Shown: one piece after another, positions 31,101-44,460 of the stretch
How the letters are laid out: each line of letters begins with the position of its first letter
Position numbering within the stretch: the stretch's first letter is position 1
Assembly (NCBI GenBank): GCA_910890315.1
Contig: CAJVGD010000018.1
Span: 62,001-126,000 of the forward strand
Direction: 5' to 3'
Length of the DNA stretch: 64,000 bases
Origin: Serendipita indica DSM 11827
Lineage: Eukaryota; Basidiomycota; Agaricomycetes; Sebacinales; Serendipitaceae
Notes under the pieces: generated by a model
What the model saw: the letters and a program-made list of their open reading frames with translations, nothing else
Databases searched by the model: none
What the model was told of the DNA's origin: nothing
Translations under genes and position numbers: made by a program

Positions 31101-34100
31101 TGCGCTTGTGGAATTGCGGACGATGTAGCGGGGAGCAAGGGTGATAACCTTGGTAACCGCGTATTTCCCAGATCCTGGCGTCCACGAGACACCGAGATGA
31201 CCTTCTGACTTCCCAGATGGAAGAACGAGGTCCGTTTCTGCTGTGGGTGCTTCGACATCAAGAGCCTATACGCTGCTCAGACTAGATTACGCCAGGCAAA
31301 GGGTCGCACCTCCGACCATTCAGACTTTCCAATTCTGAGAACAAACTCGTTTCCGGTCGAGTGAGATAGCACTATATGTCCTTAGTCGCCAGCAGCACTT
31401 GTGGAGTATGCACGTACTGAAAGGTGTTGTCTTCTTGAGCTCGTCTGCCAAGAATCAGATGTGGAACAGAGCAAGCATCCTAATACCTTTATTTGTCTCC
31501 CCAGCCACATCTTTGGAATGCATAGACATTTTGGCTACGGTTTTGATTTCGAAGGGTAGGCCGGTCTTGTTGACGAGAATGTATGGAGAATAGATCTGAA
31601 CTTTAAAAGAATTACCCTTGCCGTGCGGTCTTTTTACGAATGAGCATCATACACCGATCCACTCGTCTCAACTTACAGATAATTCAATCCCAGCTCGAGT
31701 TGCCGGCCATTGACGTCCGGAAGAATGAGTTTTTTGTCTCGAGAGAATTCGCTATCTGTGTTGATGATCATGAAATTGCTTGGTTTCCACGCGCCTACAA
31801 AGAGTTAGTGTCAATAAACTCGACCGAACGACCATACTTGAGTCCTGGATCGCGATCTGCAGACATAATCAGTACGTTCCAGACTCTGCGAATTGTACGA
31901 ACATTCAGAAGAACTAGGTGGTCCAATGTGACGGTATGAATGGGGAAAATACCACCCTGAGTAGAAATGAGTGGCGAACGTTGTAACTCTCGATTGCTTA
32001 CTTTGCGCAAGAATTCAGATGAGCTGGTGTTACTAGCCTTGTCATGGACCCGATAACGAATGTCAAATGGCAACAAATTTTCGAGTTCGATCGGCGGATA
32101 TAATTTCAGAGTCAAGCGTGGGTAATTCCTTGAAACGGATAAGTATGGAGACAATTGGAGTGAAAAAAAGGTTTACTTGGACCCATTGGTATCTCTTTCG
32201 GCCCATAGTGCAAGCCGAAACGGTGCGTTACCGGAATCCTGAGAACGACAAGTGACTGTATGGCTGGCTCTGCGCGTAAAATCTTCCCATTTGAAGTTTT
32301 CAGAGCTCCATCCAAATCCAAAACCAGCTGGATTAAGTAAATATCGGGTCCTAAACGATGTTTGAAGGCTCACCGTCAGGTCGAATTCTGATGCGGTTTC
32401 GAACAACAGCCTCGATAGGAAGCGAATAGCTTTGTTTGGCATCTGGGAAGTATCAAATCCGAGTGAAACCTAGAGCTATTTGACTATACCGATCTTCTGG
32501 GGTGCATAGGCCGGCTTGTTATGGTCATCGACAAGGATGACTTCGAGGGGGTACATGCACTCGTTGTCAATCTTGTATGTGGATCTCAAGGTGACGACTT
32601 TGACATTATCTTGCACGACCACATCGCATAAGAGTCGGTGAAGGACTCCATCGACACGTGGACGAAGGAGTACAGGAAATTGGCCCTCCTTGTCAACAGA
32701 AATGCTTGGAATGGGATCCCATTCCTTCCCTTCAAATTTGATTCCAATACTGTTATGGCCGCTTGCCGAGACATGCTAATGTGGTCTCAAAACTAGGCAG
32801 AATTCCAATGAAGACACTCACTTCACGCAAACTTCGCCAGTCGTCAAACCTCCAATCGATTGTCTGCCCATCCTGAAGTAAAGTCGGGGATACCTGGCCT
32901 GCTTCGGTGTTTGACCAAATCTCGACGGCAGAGCCGGTCTGGTTATTTATACGATACGGTGGAGTGCCACCTCTACCACGAGACATCACTTGCATTCGAT
33001 CTCCAGACCAGTTTGCACTAGCCGCCAGTGCTAATTCGACGAAGGTCATCGTAATGTTGGAATGAAGCATGTAGGGTGATGATACTTGTACCCTGATGCC
33101 TTGAGTGGAAACATCCTTGACGGCCTTGAAGAAGGTGAGCTGAAGTGGCAACCGTCGAGAAAAGCACAAACCTCAACAGTCAGTGTCCACGGTTCTAATA
33201 AGGGCTCCCAATGAGAGTTTGTCAGATTCCAATACGTGAGGTCGAATGATAGCGCCGTCGTGGCCCGCATCTATGGCATCCGCTTAGTATGCGTTGGGAA
33301 CAATGGTGTATTCTCACCGGCCCGGTCCAATCCTGTACATTGACTAGGAACGGCTTGGTCTTGAGATGCATCATTGGCTGTTCATGACCTTCGCCGATAA
33401 GGACAAGTCGGAACCCATCAAACGAAGCGTGGAGCTGTGAGAGGTAATCCGCAATTGTAATACTAACGGAGCATTCACGCTACCTTCTCCGTCGACAAAA
33501 TTAGCTGCGGCTTCTCCATGACGATCGTGGGCGTCTTAGTCTTCGGGGCCGTGCTCCTTGCCTTTTGTGTACTCCTTGCATTTTCTTTAGGGGCACCTGC
33601 ACTTGGTTGAGATGCAAGTTGTGTGGCTCTGTTGACGATGGCAAGAATGAGGTTGATGTCACGCTGAGAGGCTCTGAAGACGATGGGTTGAGCAGTAATG
33701 TCAATATTGGTCCTCTGTAACGCCATTGCTTGCTTGCTCTCCATTGAGAACGTCACGTCAATCTCATCCATAAAGCGGACGCTTTCTTCAGGGCGGCCCA
33801 TTTGTGTCAATGACATTCCCAATCGCGTGACAGTCAATGCGAGGATGCCCTATTTCTTGTGTCAAAATACATTTGATCCCTCGTGTCCTCTTACCTGTTG
33901 GGACATCATGAGCTGCTTGATAGAGAGCTGGACTGCTTGGGAGTTGATATCTGTGTCACTTTCGAGGAGAGTCACAGAGACATCGTTCAGATCCACTCGG
34001 AAAACAAAGGGACTTTCTCTCTTCTCTGCTTGAACCTCTTTCTCCGTCGTGGTCTTGGTAGGGACAACTGTCGTGTCTGCCTCTCTCTCTTCACTCTCTC

Positions 34101-37100
34101 GCTGAGTTACGAAAGCACTAGCGAAGAAGTTGCCAAGGGCGAACAAGGGGTCTAGAGTGAACAGAAACTTCGGGGACTCGATGGTGACAATTGCTGTTGA
34201 ACTACTCTCCTTGCCACCGGTCATGGTGAAAAGAACCATAAATTGATTCCTATCATGTTTCGCGGCCGGGATGAGCTCTCGGAACTTGGATGGACCTGGT
34301 CTCGTATTGCTGACCGTGAACGACTTCAAGATGACTTCCGCCTCGGCAGCGCCATTCGAAAACATTCTGAAGCGCACACCGTTGTCATGCAACGCAAATC
34401 GAGCGATTCCGCAACTCCTGAGATTTTCCTCGCTGACTGCTTTCTCGTCGAAAAGTTGGAGTCGTATGGTCATGATTTTGAGCTCGAGATCCAGGGTGGG
34501 ATAAACGGACTGGCGAGGAGAAAGTGCAATCTCCGGCTCCAGATCGGCAGGAGCTGTAACTTCTTGGGATTCGTCTGCATTCAGTGCCCCTTTAGATCTG
34601 GTTTCAGAGGGTGCTATTGGGACAGACTGCGGCTGGGGGCCTTCAGTCAAATCAGAAGGAGCGACAAGGACTCTAGTGACAGCCTGGGACAGCGCGATGA
34701 GGTCGCAGTATTGGTTCTGAGTCAAACCCAGCTTAATGTCCGAGACATTTACGTTGATCTAGCACGTTCTAGGTCAATGAAGTCAAATGGATTGGTTTGA
34801 CATACCTTTGTGTCTGGCTCATTGGGTGTCGCGTGGTGATCAATCCCTTGGGTTTGGACCACCGTCGTCGTTACCAAGACGTCGTCAATCATTTTCAGGA
34901 TTGAAAGATGACCTTGGATGAAAGCTTGCGATGTCAACCCAATACCTTGTAGACTCGCTTCGATTGTTTGTCGATTGCCCTCATAGGCGTTGCGAGCAGT
35001 AATTTCTCCCAACTTCATCACGAGTGCATCGTCAGACGTTGCAGAGTTCTTCGGGAAGACAATAATAGGTGATTTGACAAGAACGTCGAAGCGCATTCGC
35101 GTAATCTCCGAGACGCTCTGCGCTGCGGCCTGTGTTGCAGTATCATATAGCCCTTTAAGCTTGGCGAGCTTAAGGAGGAAGAGGTAGACTTCATGGAGAG
35201 GTTGTTCGACGAAATGGAATTTGAGTGCTGCGGTTCGTAGCGAGACAGCAGAGTTGATTCCATTAAAGTTCTCTTTGTCTGCTGGGTCGAAGGTTTCGTA
35301 GGAGAAATCGGCGAAATGATCCCCTTCACGGAGGAGAATCTTTTTAAACTGTGCGTTCTTAGCCGATGACGTGATTTCATCAGAAATTGAGATGTCTTCA
35401 AGCCTTCCAGCAACCTTGAGCGTATTCCCTTGCAATAGCAAGGAGACCGCTGCTTTGACCAAGTCAAGCCTGACAATGTTCGAACCAGAATTCGCCAGGA
35501 AGACTGCGGAGGGTGAGTCAGAGGATGTTAGAGAGCATGGAACATACCCTCAACTCCTTGAAGCTTTACATTTACTCGAATCTTCTCCACATTGGTCTGC
35601 CCTTGAGTGGGCGGGGCGGAAGGCTCCCGCGGAAGTGCCACAAGGCTTTGCTCAGCAGTGGTCGTGGACTGAACGACTGTTGGCTTCTCGGGTACAAATG
35701 TCGACATGATAAAGTCGTAAACAGCAATAACTGGCTCCGGCTGAGCACGAAGAACGACAGTTGAAAATGCAGCGTCGACGCTCTGATTGATGCCTTCGTA
35801 TATACTTTCGAATTCGGGAGACTCTGCTTGAACTCGGAGGTATTTGACTTTGACGAGGTCTTGTTGAGTCGTTGATGATTCTGAGGAGATGAAAGGGCTC
35901 GCCTCCTTTCCTACTTCCAAGTAATTCATCGATAACGCTCTACACTATCCTTTAGTTCGACGGTATCCAGTTCGAAAATGAGCATACCCAAGAGCAACGT
36001 CAACTTGCATGTCAAACTTAGCCAGGGCAAAGTCTAACCCAAATCTCTCCAAGACAACCTCAGCAAGAGGAGCCTCGATACCCGACGTATTGGCTTTGGA
36101 GAGCAATGCGTGGAGTTTTCCGACAGTGAAATGAAACTCAAACTGCTTTTGGTGAAGATCGAGACGCTAAAACGAGATCAGTATAAAAGTGATTAGTAAG
36201 AGTAATCTTCACCTTTCCGTCTTCTGCATCGAAGAACTCTTCCTTCGTCAAAGTTGATGCGTGGTCATCCTCATTGTCTGCAACCACGTACTCTTGTTTC
36301 TTCTCCCCGGTGAACGCGTTTGAAAGGAGAGGTAGTTGGGACTTGGAACCAGGGGCGAGAGGAGGTCTTGTAGGCTTCTGGGCTTCCGCAGCATCACCAA
36401 ACTTCGGTATCGACGCATCGATGATTCTCATGAGAAGCTTGTACTTGATATTAGAGAAGTTGACGGCAAGTTCTGGGAGCGTTCCCGAGACCTAATGAAG
36501 TCATTGAATGAAGGCAACAACACAAGGATTTGTCCGCACTTTGATCTTCGACAACTGGACAGCGGTGGGAACTATTGAGTTGTGTAATGCAAATTCCATG
36601 TTCGTCTTCTCAAGGAGGTGGAGGTTATGCTCATCATCCGCCTTGAGTGCGGCAAGACAGTCGTCGAGTCCATTGCCCAGAACAAACTGAGCGGCTTCAA
36701 GCCTGACGGAGAAACGGTCATACATGAGCGCTTCGAGTTGCTTGTAGTCTTCCTCTGTATATTGCTGGTTGCGCTTCGCGTAGATTTGCTGCACCTCCTT
36801 CTTCGGAACGAGGTCACTCCCAATGGCAAGGTGTCCAGCGTCCACTATCAGATGCACACTTGACTTGTTTGAGATACTATACCCATTTAGTTGATTATAC
36901 GGTGGGGATGTTGCAATCACTTACTTCTCTGGAATGATGATAATAGGAGCTTGTAGGTCCATCTTGACATCGATAGTCTTATGGCTCTGTAGCGCATGTT
37001 CGAGACCGGCCCTTGTTGCGTTTCGGAACCCTTCAAGTGTTTCACTAGCGACGTCCTACGTATTGTCAGACAGCCATATATTCTCTATAAAATACGCACC

Positions 37101-39571
37101 AGGAGCGCTGCGACCGACTCCATCTGGGTCTCCGGGGGCTTGAAGTATGTATAGAGAGATTCAACGTATCCTTTATGATACACGACTTCCATGGACCTTA
37201 GCTTGACTGTCAAGCCGTTGTCTGCTCGGTCGTCCAGTGGAGCTTGCTCGAACTTGACCCACAATAAAGCCTCCTCGTTGTCATCTTCGTCTACGTTATC
37301 GACCTTGACCAAAGACGAGCTCGGGGTGTCGTCCCTACGAATCCGTACGATCTCTGGATACTGAGAATTTGTGGTCGTCCCGTCGTAGACATGAAGATCC
37401 CCAAGGCTGAGGATGGCATCCAAGCTGGTCGGCCGCTGAATAGCTTTTGCGCGAAGATCCTCGAACACCACAGACGTCACTTCTGATGCCGTATGTTCTG
37501 GACCTGAACGCAGAGTGAGAGAGCCTTTTTGCAATTTGGCGCGGAGTCGAGCTTTGAGCGAGTCCTTTGGGGGCTCAAAAGCAGCAGCAGTCGCTGCTTT
37601 CTCGTCGTACTCCAGAGCGTCGAAGAGTTCCTTGCGACGTTGGTCATTCATCTGGACCCCAAGGATTTCCTCGTTGTTGGCGGACCCGGACGATCCCCAC
37701 ACCCAACCGAACCATCCACCTCCTTTTCCTTGTGCTTCTTGCTCCTTTCTCTTCTTTTCTTCCTCCAACTTTCGGTCTCGGATGTCTTTGCGGAGCTCTG
37801 CTCGAGCAACCGACCGATAGAATCGTAAATCCTCATAACTGAGCTTCGCTTCTAGATCGTCGAGCTCTTTGAGACCTGGTCCCTTGAGCGCACCAGGAAG
37901 CTTCTGCTTGTAGAGCGTCACGTAGCGTTTGCTAGAGTAGAATTAACACAGAATCATGACCATTCGTAACACAAACCGGTCATCACGTCGTTCTGCAAAG
38001 TAGGCCCACGACCACTGTCGGTGCTTCTCGTGCACCTGTCCGAGAACAGCTTCCCTGGCAAACTTCCACATCGCCTTCGCCTTGCCCGCTTCCATCTGCT
38101 CGTCGGTAGGACGGATCTTTCGATACTAAAACAATGTGAGAACGTGAACTCATGAGAATGAAATGCTAACCTGCTGGTTACGAAGGAAGAAGTGGTACAT
38201 ATCCACCATAGAGATGACATCTCGGTACTGGTGGTTGTCGAGTAAGAATCCAATCTCCGTAAAGTCTAGCTCGACGTCGAATTTTGGAGTGTTGGCGTCG
38301 ATTTTGTGGTTCATGGTGATCTACCAAACGGTTAGATTCTCCTTGGGAAGAGTCGAGGTAAGCCGAACCTTTCCCTTTCCGCTAACTGGCTTGAGAATGA
38401 ACTGGTGCTCGTTAACCGGGTTTTCACTTGTCGAGATCTATCAGTTATGTATCAGCAACGGAAGTGACTTCGAGGGGATGCTATCAAATACCAGAGATCT
38501 AAACTTTTCTGATGATTCCTTGAGAGGTAGCCCTTTGATACTTTTACTATCCGTGTTAAAGTATACCGCAAATGATCGTAGCTCTGCAAGCTTTGGGGAG
38601 TAAGCACCAGGCTCCGCGTTCGAGACGACCTCACCTTGTGAATTGCGCCAGCTGTGGAAGGCACGAATGCTTTCTGCCAATTACCATCCACAGAGATGAT
38701 GGTAAACTCGGAGAGCGTGATACCCGCTGCGAAAGGATGCTGTGTGCCACAGCGTGTCAGTAGATGGATGCGTTTCGATCGTAGTACCTACGCCAGGTAC
38801 ACTGAGGTGATCTTCATAGCGAACATGTATGTTCTTGACGGTGACCTGGAAGTTGTTGATGATTTTGGCGATGATGTTATCAATGAAACCTTGGTTTTTG
38901 AGAGTGTCTGCTGCGAAATAAGTTTTTAAGATGGGAATGCGTCAATCGACATTCCTTCTGTTGCCGCTGTCGGTTCTCCTTGAATTTGGAGGGTTTCTGC
39001 GGTGCGGAGTCGCTCTTGTTTGGCAGCCTGCGCCCGTCGCTCATCATCTTCTGGATCGTACTATTTCGAAATTTGAGTCGCAATTAATGAGGAAAACTAA
39101 CCAATTCACCTTGCTGGCTGCCGCTGGATTAACAAGTAGAAATAGATCGTCGATCTCAGCAGTCAAAGGCGTATTGAAGTTTCTCCACGGGATGTTGAGT
39201 TGAAGGCGTCCAAGCGACCCTGGAGAAGAGAATCGCCGACAAGTTAGACGGATCGCGCGTGATGACATATTGACATGCCTTCTACCACATCTACTGGCAA
39301 TCGAAACTTATCCAACGCCTCCCGTTTGAGTCGTAAGTTTCTCAATGTCAGAGATCCTGGTCAACACGATGAGTTTGCTCCACCTTGGGCCATCAAACTA
39401 CGCTCTCACCTGAAGCGATACCGTAGTTGACCTGATTCATATCCAAGTTCTCCAAGTAGGGTGCCATGACCCTGTTGAAGATCTATGAGACATTCATTGA
39501 GTTTCACGACGCGTTTATACGCTGTAACTGACAGCCTGGAGCAGCTCCTTTCCCGGATCGAGCCACCACAT
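28161..39571 (-). CDS. VPS13: Vps13, bridge-like lipid-transfer protein
   Basis: An 11.4-kb gene with some 35 short introns encoding roughly 3,100 residues, the usual length for Vps13. The N-terminal chorein domain is clear: [13 protein letters not shown], then [60 protein letters not shown] and [20 protein letters not shown]. The body contains beta-rich RBG repeats, with Lys/Glu-rich ([20 protein letters not shown]) and other charged linkers. In the 30.6-33 kb part lies the VAB/SHR-binding region (for example [16 protein letters not shown]). The C-terminus ends with a short PH-like block ([10 protein letters not shown]) and [14 protein letters not shown]. Vps13 bridges membranes at organelle contact sites and conducts bulk lipid flow. 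Most exon junctions I checked are GT-AG; one near 39287 starts GC (GCATGT). I saw no break, but did not verify every junction. Confidence 0.92.
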
Positions 39572-40169
39572 CTTGTGTCACGCTTCGCCAGAGATATGTC
39601 TGTGATTTATAATCTTTTCAGTCCTATCCCTTTGTTGCTTTCGTTGAATTTCTCGAGCCAAGCTGATGGCGAGGTCCAACTTTAGATTGATGGCTTGCGG
39701 TCTGCGTCTTTGGTGTGACGTACGCGACAGCGACAGTCGGCCACGATTTGCATTCTGGCCATAATTTGGAATCAAATCTTACCCAACACCTTTGATTTTG
39801 ATGGTATTATGCCTTTTTATCTGAACGGGCGATGTCCAAAGTCGTCCATAAATGGCCCTTCAAACGCCAATTGTTTGTCTATAGAGCAAAGATACTAACT
39901 CAACCCTTTGTTTGGTAGTGGAAGTATCTCATTCCCTCATGACCATAACAATCCTGACACTCTGCGTCGACAGAGGTGTCGCCGTACATCTGTACATTTG
40001 CTAGTGGAGACGGTTGGTACCTCGCCGAGCCGCAGTTGCACTGGTGCATCGGATACTGCTGGCCTGGTACGCCAGTACTCTCCACCCAGCCGTCTCATTA
40101 CACCGCCCCATCAATAACTAGAAACTTAAAAATGGGAGGGCTCGTTCAGCTTCACTTCATCAAACTGCA
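39572..40169. other. Upstream region of VPS13; no gene recognised
   Basis: About 0.6 kb between VPS13 and the decayed DUF6593 copy. Short frames at 39900-40117 on both strands show nothing familiar. It presumably includes the VPS13 promoter and leader. Confidence 0.45.
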
Positions 40170-40864
40170 ATGTATATTGCTCTGCTCTTTGCGTCCGACT
40201 CGCTCATAAACAACACCATCTCCTGCGACAGTCTGGGCATTCACTACGAGATCTCGCACACCAGCGATGGTACAGTCCCTATCCAGCGTTGGGATAGCAA
40301 AATCCAATTCGATCACTCCCGTGTATGAGTTGAAGATGCCTTGCTTCTCCAAGGACTTGTATCGGAAGTCCGGCGACGCGGACTGGCAGCCAGTAAAGGA
40401 CTTGCTCTATAAGACCAGTCAAAATCCCTTCTCCAAGTGAGCTTATCCACAGATAGTCGCTTTCAAGTACTGACGTGACCAGCGTAAGGGGTTTCGTTGC
40501 CTCTACGGGCAAGAATACCGTTGGGAAGTCCGGCGATGCAAGTTTCAGGTGTGCTATCAACTCTTCAGTTTGGAAAGTGACTAATTTGTTCCAGATGTTC
40601 GCAGCGACAGGAGAGAAATCGAGCAATGAAACCCCTCCTGTTCGCTACAACCGAGCCTGCAAACGAGGAGCCATAGCATCCCCTCGAAATCCTCGATTCC
40701 TCCCTCTTGCAATTGCTTGACATCATCATACGTGCGTCGCTAAATCCACTAGTCGCTTCGCTGACATGAGGTTGACAGTCACGTTTCTGATATCCGAAAG
40801 GAGACGGCGTAATATAAACCGCAGACGTCGTGGAGCGGCTATCGCTGCCGCTGTTTCTGCCTAA
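40170..40864 (+). pseudogene. Decayed DUF6593 copy D
   Basis: Pieces align in order with intact copies A-C. 40170-40328 gives MYIALLFASDSLINNTISCD then SLGIHYEISHTSDGTVPIQR, matching the N-terminus residue for residue before a stop; 40355-40432 in another frame gives KSGDADWQPVKDLLYKTSQN, like the MGDGEWRRRKDLL block; 40491-40547 gives GFRCLYGQEYRWEVRRCKFQ, with the G-x-Y-x-W core in correct spacing; 40600-40660 contains PVRYNRACKRGAIASP; and 40690-40864 gives LEILDSSLLQLLDIII, a GT-AG intron in the conserved phase, and LTFLISERRRR to a TAA. Introns lie at the family positions, but at least three frame changes separate the blocks. It is therefore a pseudogene, or a much-altered copy if the sequence holds errors. 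It lies far from the main cluster. Confidence 0.7.
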
Positions 40865-41428
40865 GCGTTGAGAACCAAAGTCTCGTCCGTCTTGTATATT
40901 TCATGGTGAATGTTTTGGAAGAATGCGTTTTGGACTACAGCGAGGTACTCCTGTAAAGTGAGTGGGCAAGCAAATACTACTTAACCTCCTTGAACCGGAC
41001 CATTTGTGTCGAATATGATTCGTCAGGCTCAAAATGGCCGTACAGGATCTCAGAGATAACGGACGGCCCGATAACGTATTAATACACCTCTTTCCCGTTC
41101 GCCGACAGATCCCCGCAATTCCTATGTTGCAGCCTCTTCGCCATGCTATATAACGGAAGGGACAATGGCGTTATACGATTGATATGTTACTTCTTTGACG
41201 TGGGACCCATCAAGACTTCCTCACGCATTCAGCACATGGAAGTAACAAACGTGTGTTACAAACCTCGTCGGCACGAACACAACCCCGCCATGGGAATACT
41301 ACATAAATGGATCATTCTTTGAAGGCGTCTACTTCGTGCTCTTTGTCCCCGCCACCTGGAAGTCTGTCAAAGTAGGTTGTCTGGCGATTAGAATCGCGTT
41401 GTACTAATATTTTGATAGAATAAACCCC
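40865..41428. other. Intergenic region upstream of esterase paralogue 2
   Basis: About 0.56 kb. A possible TATA-like TATATAA occurs near 41149-41155, some 275 nt before the ATG, which is far for a core element. No coding sequence is recognised. Confidence 0.4.
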
Positions 41429-43092
41429 ATGAGCTCTCTCCAGAAGTTTTCTGTGCTTCTAGTGCATCTTGCTGCATTGGGGTTCGTTCAAGCTGGAAAC
41501 TTACAGAGACCTGACCCTTCTCTCTGCTCGGATACACACAAAGGCTCAGACACGTTCGTTAATAAGGTATGAATCACGTAATTATTAGAGGCTCCTCGCT
41601 TATTCCCTTATCATCAAGGGGCTCGTGGCGTTTGGATTCATTCCCTCAGATGCAAAGGACAAATATGGTGAAACTTTGGGCGGCTTTGGAAGCGCCATGG
41701 CACTTCAGCGTGGAACCTTTAGGGCCAAGCCAGATGGTACATTCGAGGGCAAAATGATTGTTCTGCCGGACCGAGGCTATAACGTGTGGGTGCTTGTGAT
41801 CTTATTGCGCATTCTTTAACCGTTCTACAGAGAAGCGCCGATCGATTGGCAAACTCGCCTGCATTATCTATCCTTTATGATGAAGCCTTACTATGGAACC
41901 GACAATCTCACCTTTGCCGACGCACAGAAGACCCTGCAGCTGCAGTACCTATCGACGACGCTATTCACCTTTCGTGACCAGCCCACTTCTGGAGCAGATC
42001 CCTCCGCATTCAAGACCTTCCCTGGATCCTCCATTCAGTATCCAATCGCTGCCAGCAATTATACGAGACTCACTACTGATACAGAAGGTCTCGTACAAAA
42101 CGCCGACGGAACTTTCTGGATCAGCGACGAATACGGTCCCTACATCTACCTTGTATCATCGAAAGGCAAGGTGCTGAAAACCATAGCACCTCCGGATGCT
42201 GCCCTTCCGAGAATCAACGGATCGCTCAACTTTACCTCAATCAGAGACCCAGACACCGGCCGCAGTGCAAACCAAGGTTTTGAGGGTCTCACCACCTCTG
42301 CTTCGGGCGACAAAGTCTATGCCCTCATGCAGTCAGCACTACGCCAGGATGGGGGAGGAAACAAGACGACCAATCGCTACGCGCGTTTGTTCAAATGGGA
42401 CGCCCATAACTTGAAGCTCGAAGCTGAATACGTGGTTCCACTTCCGCAGAGCTCCAAGCCATCGACTTATGCCCAGAGCGAGATTCACTGGTTGAACAAA
42501 AATCAGTTCCTTGTGCTCGCTCGAGATGGTGACGGAAATGGTGGAGATGGTGCCAAATCCGCGTACAAGTAAGCTTTAGGAAGCTGTATTTGGATCAACT
42601 GTTGACTGTTGTGCTTAGATCCATCGATATCTTTGACACGAGCAACGCGACCAATATTGCCAATACAATATACGACTCTGCCACTGGTTCTGTCGCACCT
42701 GGTGGCCAGCTCTTGGGCACTATCGTACCAGCAACGTACACCCCATTCGTCTCTCTCCTCAACACCACACAACTCGCTCGCTTCGGACTCCACAATGGCA
42801 AGCCGGTCGATCAAACGTTGATCAACTCTAAGTGGGAGAGTCTTGCGCTTGCTCCAGCGCGAGATCCTCAAAATCCGGACGATTACTTCTTGTTCACCTT
42901 CGTATGTTCCAACATTCAAGTCTCCTCTCTTACTGACCAATGCAGTCGGACAATGACTTCCAAACCACGAACGGAGTAGCGATGGGTAAACCGTACAATG
43001 CGAGCATAAACGTGGATAATCAAGCGTTGGTTTGGCGTGTTACACTCCCATCCGTTAAACGGGGTTCCGTCGAGGAGGCGATTGGTATTTAG
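41429..43092 (+). CDS. Secreted phytase-like esterase domain protein, paralogue 2
   Basis: Exons 41429-41566, 41619-41785, 41831-42568, 42619-42901 and 42946-43092 join in phase to 490 residues. Exon 1 encodes a classic signal peptide (MSSLQKFSVLLVHLAALGFV then QAG, cleavage near residue 22). The mature part follows the esterase-like activity of phytase family (PF13449): GLVAFGFIPSDAKDKYGETL, VLPDRGYNV, DGTFWISDEYGPYIYLVSSK, NQGFEGLTTSASGDKVYALM, YAQSEIHWLNKNQFLVLARD, VAPGGQLLGTIVPATYTPFV and a C-terminus ending VKRGSVEEAIGI. All introns correspond in place and phase to those of paralogue 1 at 22.4 kb, so the two derive from one gene. Likely a secreted or vacuolar hydrolase; true substrate is unknown, since the family name reflects bacterial assays. 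Confidence 0.9.
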
Positions 43093-44460
43093 TTCCCTAC
43101 TAGACTTTCAGCGCGTCATATTTGGACATATTACTTATATATATCCACTGGAATGTGCCTTACCTTCCTGAATTGCGTGGTTGGCGGAGTCTGAATCAAC
43201 TTGGACATTACTCATACTTCAATTGGGGGGGATGTCGCTGACACGCAAGTATCGTCAAAAACTGGGAGACACTCGCACATTCTGTCTGAGCAGCTCAAGG
43301 TCTACCATGCAATCCTGGAGGTCCACCTGCGGCTCTGCATTTAATATTCCGGCGTCCGTGAGCGTGTCGAGGTCTTCCCATCTGAACCACCCAGCGAGTT
43401 GGCCCCCAAGGTCCTCATATAACTTGGCAAGCCCTCAAAGGTGTCAAGCCCTCAAAGGTATCGCGCACAGCTACATATGAGGTCAACTGTACGGCAAAAG
43501 CGATCGCTATCTCGAGTTGGTACCACGAAACGGAGCAAGGCTCGAAGGCGTGCTTGTTCCTCACCACCGTACCACCCAAGCCCGCCTTTGCAAAGCTATC
43601 CCACCGATATCAGAGAGGAGTGTGTCCAAAATTATTGGTCTTAAGGTTCAGCTAACGCCAAGTAGATTCTTGACAGAGTTGGGATGGCTTCTACTGTCCC
43701 GTTGTCCTCTTCCCGATGACCAACACATTACTGTGGCAGATGACCCTAAGTGGTGTATTTGCCGAATAGACCTCTCTGGTCCGATCAAAGCTGTCTCACT
43801 GGTACTAACTCCTCAAATACCCCCATCGAAATCCATTTTCCGAGCTCTGAAAAGCTTTTGCGACCATTTTGACCCGAGACCTTGCACAGCTATACATTTA
43901 CCTATCCTTTTGAGTTGGCCGCGCTAAAGCACTGTAGGTATTCCGTACAGTCAAATCGGACGGTACACATAGCAAGTTTACTACCTCCTGCCGACCACAG
44001 CAGATCGTGAATCATCAAGAGAAGAGTCGATGGATCTTCATTGGTATGCAGGATATGAATGTATACGGACGACCCTACCGCGACTCCGCTTTGATGTCGT
44101 GATTGGGACCATTCAAGCTATGGACGGAGCAGCCGAAATTGGGACGCTTGGTTTCAAGCAGCGTACATACATGTCATGAAATGGCCTGAGATTCCTGTGT
44201 GGAATATTACTCCGGACCGGTCTACGAGAGAGGACGGTCTGTCTCCCAGACTTGGACTTGGGATTGCAAGTGTCATCTCCTCCTTCAGCCTGCAAGTTAG
44301 ATGGTAAGCTTTGCGCAGTTATTATACTTCTGTATTCAAATTTAACAGGTATATTACATACGATGGCCGAGCGGTATTTCACCTGTGGTGGGGACTCTCT
44401 CTGCACGTGCACTGTCATCCGAGAACTGGGCTGAGATCGCGGCGCCGATAGTGTTCGCGG
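43093..44460. other. Gene relics; minus-strand fragment at about 43210-43600
   Basis: On the minus strand two stretches read like real protein in different frames: about 43445-43600 (TVVRNKHAFEPCSVSWYQLE, then IAIAFAVQLTSYVAVRDTFE) and 43254-43421 (LYEDLGGQLAGWFRWEDLDT, LTDAGILNAEPQVDLQDCMV). Between them a 14-nt sequence, AAGCCCTCAAAGGT, is present twice in tandem (about 43431-43460), which accounts for a frame change. The family is not recognised. The remaining part to 44460 has no interpretable gene. A young pseudogene is the best reading. Confidence 0.35.
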
